Positions 53,473-63,900 of a stretch of 64,000 bases of DNA are shown in pieces. A model generated the notes under the pieces. That model searched no databases and was not told the origin of the DNA. It saw nothing but the letters and a program-made list of their open reading frames with translations. The stretch spans positions 62,001 to 126,000 of the forward strand of contig JACJYM010000004.1 of assembly GCA_020636155.1 (NCBI GenBank), read 5' to 3'. Positions within the stretch are counted from its first letter, which is position 1; every line of letters begins with the position of its first letter. This stretch comes from Lewinellaceae bacterium. GTDB taxonomy: Bacteria; Bacteroidota; Bacteroidia; Chitinophagales; Saprospiraceae. The translations under genes and the position numbers were made by a program.

Positions 53473-53799
53473 CCTCAATATCCTAACAGTCTAGGGTAAA
53501 GGTAGGAAAATCAATAAAGAAGTTAGTAACTATTTTACCCATTAAATACCCTCATTTAACTTTTACAATCTCTATGAATACAATTAAAATTATAGAGTTT
53601 TTTTACGCTATTTGATATCAAAAGTGTTTTCTAGAATTTTGGAGAAAGTATAATTTGTAAACTACCTAACATCAATAAAACTAAAAAATGCTGCCTTATA
53701 ATCCAGATTTTTTAGTGCCTAACACGACATTATTTCTTAAAATTCGGTTGAGAGCCATATTTTTAAACATATTTTAACTTCGCATTATCTTAATAAACT
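53473..53799. other. Intergenic region without a recognisable gene
   Basis: This is AT-rich sequence between the nitroreductase promoter module and the promoter of the reprolysin-like protease gene. I see no coding frame, repeat or RNA structure that I can support. Confidence 0.5.
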
Positions 53800-53807
53800 T
53801 ATATTTG
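53800..53807 (+). promoter_or_regulatory. Probable -7 element upstream of the reprolysin-like protease gene
   Basis: TATATTTG matches TAnnTTTG and lies 62 bp before the ATG at 53870, giving a leader of about 55 nt. Confidence 0.45.
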
Positions 53808-53869
53808 TTCAGAGTTCGACATAAAAACTCCTTTCATTAAAATTTTAAAATTGATAAAATAATATTTTC

Positions 53870-56800
53870 ATGCTTAGAACTTTTATTTGTGCCGCAGTTC
53901 TATTATTTGCGACTACATCCTTTACACAGAGTTGGAAAGAAATAGACGATTCAAGAATAGCAACTAGAAATTCGTCAGAAAGAGAAATTATTCCATCACA
54001 GTATAAGGTCTTTACCTCGGACATTGATGAAATAAAATCACTATTAAAGTCTGCTTCTAAAGAAGGATTGCGAGATATATCTCAAAGAATATCTATGTCT
54101 CTACCCTATCCAGACGGAAGTATCGTTGAATTTCAGGTTTTTGAATCTCCTTGTATGCAAGAAAAGTTGTCTGCTAAATATCCATCAATTAAATCTTTTA
54201 AAGGCATTAGCGAAAGTGGAGATATTACCCGATTCGACATCAGTCCTTATGGTTTGAGAGCTTCCGTAATTACAAATAAGGGTGAGTTTTATATCGATCC
54301 TTATGTGAAGGAGGACTTAAAAAATTCAATAGTTTACTATACCAAGGATTTCGGTAGTGAGCAGGACGGTTCCAACTATACTTGTGGAGTAACTGGAGAA
54401 AATATTGAATTCACCAGATCAAAAAAATCTTCTACTCGTGGTATCAATGTAGATGTATATGAATATGAATTGGCAATATCCTGTACTGGTGAATGGGGAG
54501 CAAAAAGAGGAACCGTAGAAAAAGCGCTTGCCGATATGAATACCTCTGTAAACAGGTTGAATCAAATATTCGAAAATGAACTTGCCTATCGTGTTATTTT
54601 AATTAATGATAATGACAAAATTGTATTCATAGATGCGGCAACAGATCCCTTTAGCACCGCGATCTCTAGAACAGGAGGAGAATTAATTCCCGTTAACACA
54701 ACGATAGTTAATAACTATTTAGGCCATTCAAATTATGATTACGGCCATGTATTTACGGTAGGATGTACTGATGTGGGTGGTGTGGCATTTTTAAGCTCGG
54801 TATGTAACCCTAGCAATAAAGCAGGTGGTTGTACTTGTTTTGCTAATAATAGTGTGATTCCCACGACGGTTTCTATCGTAGCACACGAGATGGGACACCA
54901 ATTCAGTGCTCAACATACTTTTAACAATTGTGGAGGAAATGAGAGTGCATTCGGTGTAGAACCCGGAAGCGGAAGTACAATTATGTCTTATGCAGGACTT
55001 TGTGGTAGTAATAATGTACTCGCTGACAATTATGATTTCTACCACAGTATATCTTTGTCACAGATAGAATCTCATACGAGAAACGGTGGCTCTGCTGAAG
55101 GATGTGCTACTATATATCCGACAAGTAACATATCACCTGATATTCAGCTTGATTATGAAGATGGATTTTATATTCCAACCAATACCAGCTTTTATTTATT
55201 AGGACATGCAACAGATGCCAATAATGACAATCTTACCTACGGTTGGGAACAGATAAATACAGGTCCAATTAGCTCTTTAGGGAATCCTCTTGGAAATTCA
55301 CCACTCTTCGTCGTTTATCCACCGTCAGACAAAGATTTTAGAATATTCCCACAGAAAAGCAGCATCCTAAATAATATTGGTTTTAACGTCGAGGTTTTAC
55401 CTAAAACATCACGAGATTTAGACTTTAATTTTGTAGTTAGAGACAATAATCCTGAAGGTGGATATACCGAATGGGAATCTGTCTCTTTCCATTCAAAACT
55501 AACAGAAGGGACTTTTGCAATAACCTACCCAAATGAAACAGCCAGTTTTAATATCGGTGATGTCGTAGATGTGACTTGGGATGTTGCACAAACCGATCAA
55601 GCCCCAATAAATGCAAAATTCGTGGATATTTATTTTTCTCACAATGGCGCCATTGTTCCAGAACGTGAAGGAGACGATATGGTCATACTTGCCTGTCAAG
55701 TGCCTAATGATGGAGAACACGAAGTTATAATTCCAAATTTTATTTCGGCAAAGGGAAGAATATTGGTTAAAGCCAGTGATAATATTTTTTTCGACATTAG
55801 TGATAAGTATTTCAGTGTAGAAGAGTCCTCAACACCAAGCTTCAACGTATCAAACATTTGTGAACATACCACTGTCTGTCTTCCTGAATCTAAAGAATAT
55901 GCATTTACGACTGAAGCTTTTGGTGGTTTTAACGATAAATTGAAATTTGAAGTAATTGATTTGCCTGAAAGCATTTCTGCCAATTTTTCACAAGATGAGG
56001 TGACACCTGGCGAAACCAGTACCCTATATTTAGATTTTGATCAAATGGATGGTATCAATGACTATGAACTAACCCTTCGTATTACGTCAGAAAATGCTGA
56101 TACTATGTACCGCAAGATTTCGTTGACGACCATTGGTACGGATTTTAGTGATTTTTATGTCACATTACCTGCTGATAACTCGGTAGGAATTAGTGTTTCT
56201 CCGGAATTTGAATGGGTTACAAGCATCAATGCGGACAGTTACTTATTCCAATTATCTGATGATCCGAAATTCAATTCGAATACGGCCAATTACTTTTATG
56301 AAAAATCCACTACAGCTGATAATGTAAGCCTTCCATCCACACTCGAAAAATCAACCATTTATTACTATCGAGTTGCACCTGTAAACCAATGTGGTGTTGG
56401 TTCTTTTTCAGACATAAGAGCTTTTAGCACTAAAGTTCAATCTTGTAAAACAACAGCCTCAACCAATGTTCCAAAAAACATTTCTGGATCTGGCTTGCCT
56501 ACTGTTGATATTAGCACAGTCGTATCTGACAATGTACCATTGGATGACATCAGTGTCACAATAGAAGGAGAACACAATAGAATGAATGATCTTACATTAA
56601 GTTTGATTTCTCCGTCTCTGAAAGAAGTTGTACTAGTAAATAGAAAATGTCCTACACAGAAAGTAATCAGTGTAACATTTGATGATGAAGGCATTGATTT
56701 CGCTTGTAACTATGACAAAGGTATCACTGTGAAACCTACAGGCAATCTATCGGACTTTGAGGGTGAGCCGATTCAAGGATTATGGATTATGCGAGTAAAA

Positions 56801-57463
56801 GATAATGAGGCTGGAGAAGGCGGTCGAATAGATAATGTCATCCTTGATATATGCAGTTCTGTGGCGCTGAATGCACCTTACTTGGTCAATAATGTAGCAA
56901 TTCAAACGACTTATAATCAAACCATCGTGTTACAATCTAATCAATTACTTTGTGAGGACAGTGACAACAGTGCTAATGAATTGACCTACACAGTCACTAC
57001 CATTCCAGTGCAAGGAAACCTTTATAAAGATCAGCAAATTATACTTGAAGGTGACCAATTTACTCAAGAAGATATAAATCAGGGAAAGATTAAATATTGG
57101 ACAATTTTTGATGAATTAGAAACGACTGATTTATTCAAATTTAGTGTTTCAGATGGTAATGGAGGGTGGATTCCCACAACTCAATTTAATATCAATATAA
57201 AAAACACTTCATCTACAAAGGATTTACTTGGAGACGATTTTAAAATTTTTCCCAATCCTACAAGGAGCATTCTCAATCTAGTGGCAAGAAATCATACAGA
57301 CAACGTGGAATACTCGATATTCTCTGTAGATGGGAAAGCAATTTTAAGCGGTACTTTTAATAAGAATACTAATATTAATATCGAAAATTTGAATTCTGGA
57401 ATTTACTTAGTAAAGTTTCTATCCGACTCAAAACAAGTAGTGAAAAAATTAGTAGTTGAATAA
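53870..57463 (+). CDS. T9SS-secreted reprolysin-like metallopeptidase
   Basis: A 1,197-residue secreted protease precursor with a signal peptide (about 1-20). Residues about 25-185 are a propeptide. The catalytic M12B-like domain (about 195-425) has HEMGHQFSAQH near residue 339 (three zinc His and the catalytic Glu) and a Met-turn in IMSYAGLC. About 430-660 holds beta-sandwich domains. A fibronectin-III-like segment lies at about 760-850. About 860-1,000 is a P/Homo B-type domain (MNDLTLSLISPSLKEVVLV). A cadherin-like module then leads to a T9SS type A sorting domain from FKIFPNPTRS. It is 18 bp upstream of another T9SS cargo gene, so the pair is probably one transcript. Confidence 0.93.
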   Translation: MLRTFICAAVLLFATTSFTQSWKEIDDSRIATRNSSEREIIPSQYKVFTSDIDEIKSLLKSASKEGLRDISQRISMSLPYPDGSIVEFQVFESPCMQEKLSAKYPSIKSFKGISESGDITRFDISPYGLRASVITNKGEFYIDPYVKEDLKNSIVYYTKDFGSEQDGSNYTCGVTGENIEFTRSKKSSTRGINVDVYEYELAISCTGEWGAKRGTVEKALADMNTSVNRLNQIFENELAYRVILINDNDKIVFIDAATDPFSTAISRTGGELIPVNTTIVNNYLGHSNYDYGHVFTVGCTDVGGVAFLSSVCNPSNKAGGCTCFANNSVIPTTVSIVAHEMGHQFSAQHTFNNCGGNESAFGVEPGSGSTIMSYAGLCGSNNVLADNYDFYHSISLSQIESHTRNGGSAEGCATIYPTSNISPDIQLDYEDGFYIPTNTSFYLLGHATDANNDNLTYGWEQINTGPISSLGNPLGNSPLFVVYPPSDKDFRIFPQKSSILNNIGFNVEVLPKTSRDLDFNFVVRDNNPEGGYTEWESVSFHSKLTEGTFAITYPNETASFNIGDVVDVTWDVAQTDQAPINAKFVDIYFSHNGAIVPEREGDDMVILACQVPNDGEHEVIIPNFISAKGRILVKASDNIFFDISDKYFSVEESSTPSFNVSNICEHTTVCLPESKEYAFTTEAFGGFNDKLKFEVIDLPESISANFSQDEVTPGETSTLYLDFDQMDGINDYELTLRITSENADTMYRKISLTTIGTDFSDFYVTLPADNSVGISVSPEFEWVTSINADSYLFQLSDDPKFNSNTANYFYEKSTTADNVSLPSTLEKSTIYYYRVAPVNQCGVGSFSDIRAFSTKVQSCKTTASTNVPKNISGSGLPTVDISTVVSDNVPLDDISVTIEGEHNRMNDLTLSLISPSLKEVVLVNRKCPTQKVISVTFDDEGIDFACNYDKGITVKPTGNLSDFEGEPIQGLWIMRVKDNEAGEGGRIDNVILDICSSVALNAPYLVNNVAIQTTYNQTIVLQSNQLLCEDSDNSANELTYTVTTIPVQGNLYKDQQIILEGDQFTQEDINQGKIKYWTIFDELETTDLFKFSVSDGNGGWIPTTQFNINIKNTSSTKDLLGDDFKIFPNPTRSILNLVARNHTDNVEYSIFSVDGKAILSGTFNKNTNINIENLNSGIYLVKFLSDSKQVVKKLVVE

Positions 57464-57481
57464 GTATTAATTCGAAATCAG

Positions 57482-60025
57482 ATGAAAAAGTCTCTCGTTT
57501 TCCTTCTCATTACGATAATCTATTTGGCTTGTAAGAATAAGAGCGAGTCAGACCTGTTTTGCAATTTTCCGGCACCAACGGAAACTTTTGTAAGCAAATA
57601 TATGCTCGAAAACGAGGGCAAGCATCGCGGATCCAGACAAGCATGGTTTGACTTGATGCATGGAGGAGAAGCAAGTAATTGGAAAGCGATAGAAGATGAA
57701 AATTCTTCAAACACCTCAGTGCTAATTCAAAAGAAAAAAAGGCACTTTAATAGAGGAGAAATTGAGTATTTTGCAGAGAATGCCTTGTCAGGAAAGTGGA
57801 TAGAAAGAGGAAGCGTCAATCAGGCTGGAAATATCAGAATCACAGAATATGATGCTCCTTCCAATACGGTTTATTGTTTAGGTGGAGGTGGTCCTCTATA
57901 CAAAATGTCTTTTGATGATAATGTATGGCATCTTGTCAATGATGACTATCGATTCAATGGAAATTTTTTAGAATTAATTACTTTAGAAGATGATTCAAAA
58001 CGATTAATCTCTGCCATTGGTGGGACGCCGTATTATTCTGATGATTATGGCGTGAACTGGACGAGGTCTTCTGGATTGGTTGTGTCTGGAAATTATCTAC
58101 CCTCAGGTCTGGAAGTCGATAATCAATTACTCATTCTTTATAAAAAGGATTATTGGTCAAATCTAGGCGTTTATTTTTCAGAAAATGGAACGACTTACAA
58201 GAAAAAACTTGGATTTTCATCTTATGATTCAAATACTGTAAGGTTAAGAAAAGCGAATAACGAAGTGTATGCCGCCGAAAAAATTGGTACAAAACAAATT
58301 AATATTTGGAAATGGAACGGTGATTCCCTTGAATTTGAAAAAATAGTTGATAAAGTAACCGTTCCGGAGGCTCAAGAAATCAATATTAGAGGTTTCGAAG
58401 TTACCAACCAGGAGGATCAGGTAAAAATGTTCCTTCTCGATGATAACAATTATATCTACACTTCCATTGATTTAGGATTGACATGGAATAAAAATATGCC
58501 TATACCTTCCAATCCTTGGGATGTGGGCTTATTCGCTTTCCCTTCAAATCCAGATAAAATGCTCTATGGAGAAGTGGATGCCTACAAATCGGCAAATGGT
58601 GGTTTGGGATGGGACAATGTCAATAGATGGTGGGAATATTACGGAGATCCTGCGACGAAACTTCATGCCGATATCATGAGCATAAATGAATTTACCACTA
58701 GAGACGGAATCAATTTTTGCTTGATAAGTAATCATGGGGGAATTAACTATACAGAAGACTATGGGGAAAATAATTTCAATATTTCATTGTTTGGTCTCAA
58801 TGTAGGACAGTTCTATGACGTTAAGACTGACCCCAATGATCCATTTTATGTGTATGGAGGGACGCAAGACCAAGGACTTCAGAGAGGAATAATCAATGGT
58901 GATGATTCACCCAGCGAGTTAGTGCAGAATATATCTGGTGACTATGGCCATCTTGTTTTTACTCACAATGGCGAGCACCTATGGACTGTCTATCCTGGTG
59001 GATGGATTGGGGTTTACGAGAGCCCGAGGATAGAATCAGGACCTACCGCTTCTTATGAAATCAACTCTAGTAACGAAACAGTCTGGATACCGCCAATAAT
59101 ACCTTCATCAAATGCCAATGAAGACGTAATTTATGCCGCCGGAGGAAGCATCGACCCAGAAGACAACGGGTCATACATTATAAGAATAGAAAATTCTGAT
59201 GGATTTATCGCTTATTCTCAACTGCCTTTTGATTTTTCAGAGGGTGGTGGAACAATTTCAGCCCTGGCAATTAGTCCTTTTAATGACCAATTATGGTTCG
59301 TATTGACCACAAATGGTCAATGCTACAGATCGACAGACGGAGGAATGGACTTCCAGCTCGTGCAAGAATTCATATCAGAATCTCACTATTTGTACGGTTC
59401 ATGTGTGCTACCTTCCAATGTAGATCCTAATATCGTATATATTTCAGGTAATGGATATAACTTTTCACCAGTATATGTCTCCTATGACGGAGGCCAATCT
59501 TTCACACCCATGTCAAATGGAATGCCTAAGACTATGTGTTTCAATCTTGCCATGAATAAAGATGAAACTTTGATTTTTGCAGCTACTGAATCAGGGCCTT
59601 ATGTCTATGTTGTAGATAAAGAAGAATGGTTTCCATTGACTGGCGCTGAAACTCCTAACCAGACATTCTGGAGTGTAGAATATGTAGATGAGATAGAAAC
59701 GGCAAGATTTGGAACATATGGACGTGGAATCTGGGATTTTAATGTAGAAGAATTGGTTTCCACTTTTGACAAAATTATCTTTGATTTTGCCATCGATCTC
59801 TTTCCTAATCCAGCCAGTGAATTCTTAAATATTTCAATTGAAAAATTTGAAAATCTTGAAAATGGAAAATGTACCGTTATTGACGCTTCAGGAAAAGTTA
59901 TGAATGAATTAAAATTATTGGATTCTAAAACTTCTTTGGATGTTTCAGATTATCCGGCGGGACAGTATTTCCTAAATATTGAAAAGGAAGGTCAAACTCT
60001 TTCAAAACCTTTTATCAAAATTTAA
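57482..60025 (+). CDS. T9SS-tail beta-propeller (BNR/sortilin-like) protein with a lipoprotein-like signal
   Basis: An 847-residue exported protein. The signal MKKSLVFLLITIIYLAC contains a possible lipobox with Cys17, although Tyr at -3 is unusual. Most of the body (about 95-760) consists of BNR/VPS10-like repeats with Asp-box-type turns (YYSDDYGVNWTRS, YTSIDLGLTWNKN, YRSTDGGMDFQ, YVSYDGGQSFTP), giving a large beta-propeller as in sortilin-type proteins and sialidases. The last approximately 75 residues, from IDLFPNPASE, are a T9SS type A sorting domain. It follows the reprolysin-like gene by 18 bp. The 3' end overlaps the convergent GSCFA gene by 24 bp. Confidence 0.85.
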   Translation: MKKSLVFLLITIIYLACKNKSESDLFCNFPAPTETFVSKYMLENEGKHRGSRQAWFDLMHGGEASNWKAIEDENSSNTSVLIQKKKRHFNRGEIEYFAENALSGKWIERGSVNQAGNIRITEYDAPSNTVYCLGGGGPLYKMSFDDNVWHLVNDDYRFNGNFLELITLEDDSKRLISAIGGTPYYSDDYGVNWTRSSGLVVSGNYLPSGLEVDNQLLILYKKDYWSNLGVYFSENGTTYKKKLGFSSYDSNTVRLRKANNEVYAAEKIGTKQINIWKWNGDSLEFEKIVDKVTVPEAQEINIRGFEVTNQEDQVKMFLLDDNNYIYTSIDLGLTWNKNMPIPSNPWDVGLFAFPSNPDKMLYGEVDAYKSANGGLGWDNVNRWWEYYGDPATKLHADIMSINEFTTRDGINFCLISNHGGINYTEDYGENNFNISLFGLNVGQFYDVKTDPNDPFYVYGGTQDQGLQRGIINGDDSPSELVQNISGDYGHLVFTHNGEHLWTVYPGGWIGVYESPRIESGPTASYEINSSNETVWIPPIIPSSNANEDVIYAAGGSIDPEDNGSYIIRIENSDGFIAYSQLPFDFSEGGGTISALAISPFNDQLWFVLTTNGQCYRSTDGGMDFQLVQEFISESHYLYGSCVLPSNVDPNIVYISGNGYNFSPVYVSYDGGQSFTPMSNGMPKTMCFNLAMNKDETLIFAATESGPYVYVVDKEEWFPLTGAETPNQTFWSVEYVDEIETARFGTYGRGIWDFNVEELVSTFDKIIFDFAIDLFPNPASEFLNISIEKFENLENGKCTVIDASGKVMNELKLLDSKTSLDVSDYPAGQYFLNIEKEGQTLSKPFIKI

Positions 60026-60961
60026 ATCAGGGTACTTTTGGATTAGTACTTCTTGCATTGAGATTAATTTTTTCAGTTGAGCTTCTTTGCCTGATTGACT
60101 CATTGGTATATGCCGTTTCAATTGATTATAGTTTTCCATTTGCAAAGAAATAGTAATCGTTTCTAGATTAAAATTGCTTTGCGAGAATTTTTCCCAAATA
60201 ATATCTATGGCCAAGTCATTGGGATGAATTAAATCCCGACAATAAAACCTATAATCTCTCAATTCCTCGATCATAATTTCGAAAGAAGGGAAATATTCAA
60301 ACAGGTCATCAGATTCAACTAATCTATGGCACACTTCTAACAATCTTGCTTTACTCCTCGTATTCTCGACCATCCCATCTTTGGTATGCCTCACAGGGCT
60401 GACAGTCACTACCACCTTTCTCAGATGTTCGTTTCGAGTCTTTAACTGCTTAATTGTACTATGCAGTTTTTCATACTGATAATCCGTACTGAGCAGCGTT
60501 TTATTGAAAAGATTTTGATTTTGTTTATGACAATTAGCAACTATATTTCCGACCGATTGCAATTCGTACACATACGATGTTCCTAATGTAATGAGTAGAA
60601 TGTCGATGTCCTCGATTTCATTAACTATGTTCTTGAGATTTTTACAATAATCTTCTTTTGTATCGCAATTCAGTTTGCTCGTATAATCAAAATGAAACAC
60701 CTGACCATCAGAATTATTTTGAAACATAGCCTCGTTGACTATGTATTCAGGATTATTTATAGAGTCAAGAATATTAGCCAAGGAGTGACTATTAAAAATA
60801 GTTCCAAATGGGTTAATATGGACATTAAATCCAGCATTTTTCAACCTATGACCAATATTGTCAGAGAAGCAAGAACCTAGACTGAGAATTTTGTCTTTAT
60901 GATTAATCTTTACGCCAGAAGATGGAATGATTACTGGAGTAAATAAGCCAAGCCCTTGCAT
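60002..60961 (-). CDS. GSCFA-domain protein
   Basis: A 319-residue protein from the ATG at 60961 (a TTG lies directly upstream). LSLGSCFSDNIGHRLKNAGFNVHINPFGTIFN near residue 30 is the defining GSCFA motif. LLITLGTSYVYE, VVVTVSPVRHTKDG and the C-terminal RDLIHPNDLAIDIIWEKF complete a fold related to SGNH/GDSL hydrolases, with Ser in GSCFS and Asp/His in DLIHP as likely catalytic residues. The substrate is unknown; an esterase on envelope glycans is conceivable. It starts 7 bp after the SprB-like gene ends and is probably read from the same transcript. Confidence 0.88.
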   Translation of the reverse strand: MQGLGLFTPVIIPSSGVKINHKDKILSLGSCFSDNIGHRLKNAGFNVHINPFGTIFNSHSLANILDSINNPEYIVNEAMFQNNSDGQVFHFDYTSKLNCDTKEDYCKNLKNIVNEIEDIDILLITLGTSYVYELQSVGNIVANCHKQNQNLFNKTLLSTDYQYEKLHSTIKQLKTRNEHLRKVVVTVSPVRHTKDGMVENTRSKARLLEVCHRLVESDDLFEYFPSFEIMIEELRDYRFYCRDLIHPNDLAIDIIWEKFSQSNFNLETITISLQMENYNQLKRHIPMSQSGKEAQLKKLISMQEVLIQKYPDLNFDKRF

Positions 60962-60968
60962 CAATATT

Positions 60969-63900
60969 CTATCTGATCAGTGTAATATCACCAGAGTAAT
61001 TGACTTCTACTCCATCAATAAATACCGCACTGATAAAGTACACATAAACCCCTTGTTCGAGGTTTTTCCCATTACTTGTTCCATCCCAAGCCAGAGGATC
61101 ATTTCCAAGGGGTTCGAAGTTTTCTCTTTGAAAAACCAAACTACCCCAACGGTCAAAAATGCTAAAATTCTTGAGTAATACGACTTCTGGACCGAGATTA
61201 ATATCCAATTGATCATTGTACCCATCACCATTGGGGCTAAAGGCATTCGGGAAGTCTATTTGTCTATCGTTGATTACTTTAATGAGAATCTCATCACTTG
61301 CCCTACACCCATTAACATCGGTTACTTGAATCGTGTACAAAATGCTTGCCGGCGGTGTAGAAACCGCTTTAAAACAATCTGCATCGATACACTCCAAGTA
61401 TTCGTTTGGCATCCATTCTAAAGTATCGATTGGTGATTCTGAATACACTTCGACCTCCATCACTTCACTCGACAAACCAATTTTTATTTCCTGATCTTCT
61501 CCGGCATTAATATAAATCTGCTCGGGTTGTGGAATATTGAGATTTTGTTCATAATCACAACCATCACTATCAAATACATTAATGGTATAGTCCCCCGCAT
61601 ATATAGCGACGCAGCTATCAATGGGATATCTTATGCCATTATTTATAGTGAAAGTATAGCCACTACCCGAGCCCCCAGAGACACTAGATACCCCGATACA
61701 CGTCGGATAGCCATAACATTGGATGACCTCCGGAGTGGATAATTCCGCTTCCACAGGAATCGGTGCAGTAAGTGTATAACTCACGGTATCCCGACATTGG
61801 GTATCATCATATACAATTATTTGATAAGTTCCGGGCTGAAGGTTACTTGCTACCGGTGCATTAGAGACATTGGGTGTCCAAAAATACTGATAGCTATCCG
61901 GTGATCCTCCTGTCGCAAAGACCGCAATTGAGCCGCCGTCTTCACTAAAACAATTGATATCTTGAGTTAAATTTTCATCAATCTGGGCAATGATAGGATC
62001 CACTTTTAATAAAGTAATGGAATCGGTGTTTTTACATCCCATCTGATCCGTCAATTCAATATAATATGTGCCGGGACAGAGATTTTGTTGTAGTGGACTA
62101 TTGCCTCCGAGATTAATCCATTCATAAAGATAGACACCAGGATTTCCTCCCTTACCTTGAAGAAAGATAAGACCATTGCAATTGTCTCCACAATCTGGTT
62201 GCTGTATGGTCGATGCATCTAAGTCTATTACAAGTGGCTCAGGTTCTCCAACATCGAAGAACACGGTATCCGTCGGACAGTTATCTACAATGGCATACAT
62301 CCATTGTTCACCACCTTCGAGCATAGTGGCATTGACCCCTGACTCACCAGATGACCAGAAATAATACAAATCTGCCTGTGGGCCTGAGCCTCCTGAAGCC
62401 ATTGCCAGAGCATTACCTGTATTTCCATTATAACATTTGGTCGGATTGACATTTAATACCTGAGCAACGACCGGTGGCGGATTATTCAAGGTAAGTGTCG
62501 TTTCATAGACACAGCCCGCTAGATCCGTCACGCTGACGTGATAATTACCGGCTCCTATATTTGGCAAAACAGCCGATTGTGACAAAACGTTGCTCGTGTT
62601 TCCCTCTTCGTACCATTTATAATCATAAGGCATGGCACCTCCTTGAAGACTGATTGATAAAGAGCCATTGGTATCACCGACGCAGGCGGGGTCATTTGTG
62701 CTGGTCATCGAGGTGAAGGACTCCGGATCTACTAATATCCCAAATGTATCTTTCTCACATCCATCTATGCTTACCGTCACATAATAAATACCTGCACCTA
62801 AGTTGGTAATTTCCGCCGTATTACCTAAATCCATTCCTTGGTCATCTTCCCAATGATAATCTGCGGTTCCTGTATATATCGCCTTAAGTGATCCATCCAT
62901 TTTGCCACTGCAGCTTATCGCCTGTGTGGGCACTACATTGACATTTAAATCACCACCAGGCTCAAAGTGCCATGACTTCGTGACAATACATCCATGATCA
63001 TCTGTTATGGTCACTGAATAATCTCCACCATCCAGGTTGGTACGTAGTCCTAGCGTGCTATTGTCTTCCCAGAGTATGCTGTAAGGTTCTGTTCCTCCTT
63101 TTCCATCGACTTCGATGATTCCATCAAAGCCGGCACATCCCGGTTGTTTTACCATTTGTTCATCTAATTCTAATAACGTAGGCTCTACAATCATAAAGCT
63201 GGTATCCAGCTGACAACCAGTTTCTACATGTTCTATATTAATACCATAATTTCCTTCATCCAATCTTTCGAATGAAGTGAACATCATTGAATTTTGTCCA
63301 AATGCACCCAATAAATCAGACCCTTCATACGTAAATTTATACTTAACGCTTTTATTTTCATGATCTGTATTTACGATTCCCACCACCCAAGAAGTATCGC
63401 CAAAACATAATGGATTATGTACATCCAAATCAACCGAAATAAATTGTTCTCTATATGGCACACATAGACTATCCACATAAGCGGAGCATCCCAATGAATC
63501 TTGGACTCTTATTAAATGTTTGCCTCCTTTTATTGCACCAATGATAATGGGACTGTCATGATTTCCCTGAGGTTGGCCATCAATCCATAATTTATATTTG
63601 CCATCACTCCAAGGAGTTCCTCCTTCTATGAAAATTTGGACTGTCCCATCCTTTGCCTCCTTGCAAGAGGCAGTATCCAGAACGTTATAGTTAACTTTCA
63701 ATGTGTCGAGAGATAAAGTATATGTAGCACTGGCAGAACAACCATCGAGATTACTAACAGTGACAGTGTAATCACCAGGTGGCAAATCCTCAATTTTCTT
63801 TGTAATCCTAAATGTGGGTTCCCACATAATTGTATAATTTCCAATGCCAGTTTCAATTTCTATAAAACCATCATCTCTATCTTGGCAGGTTGGATTACCA

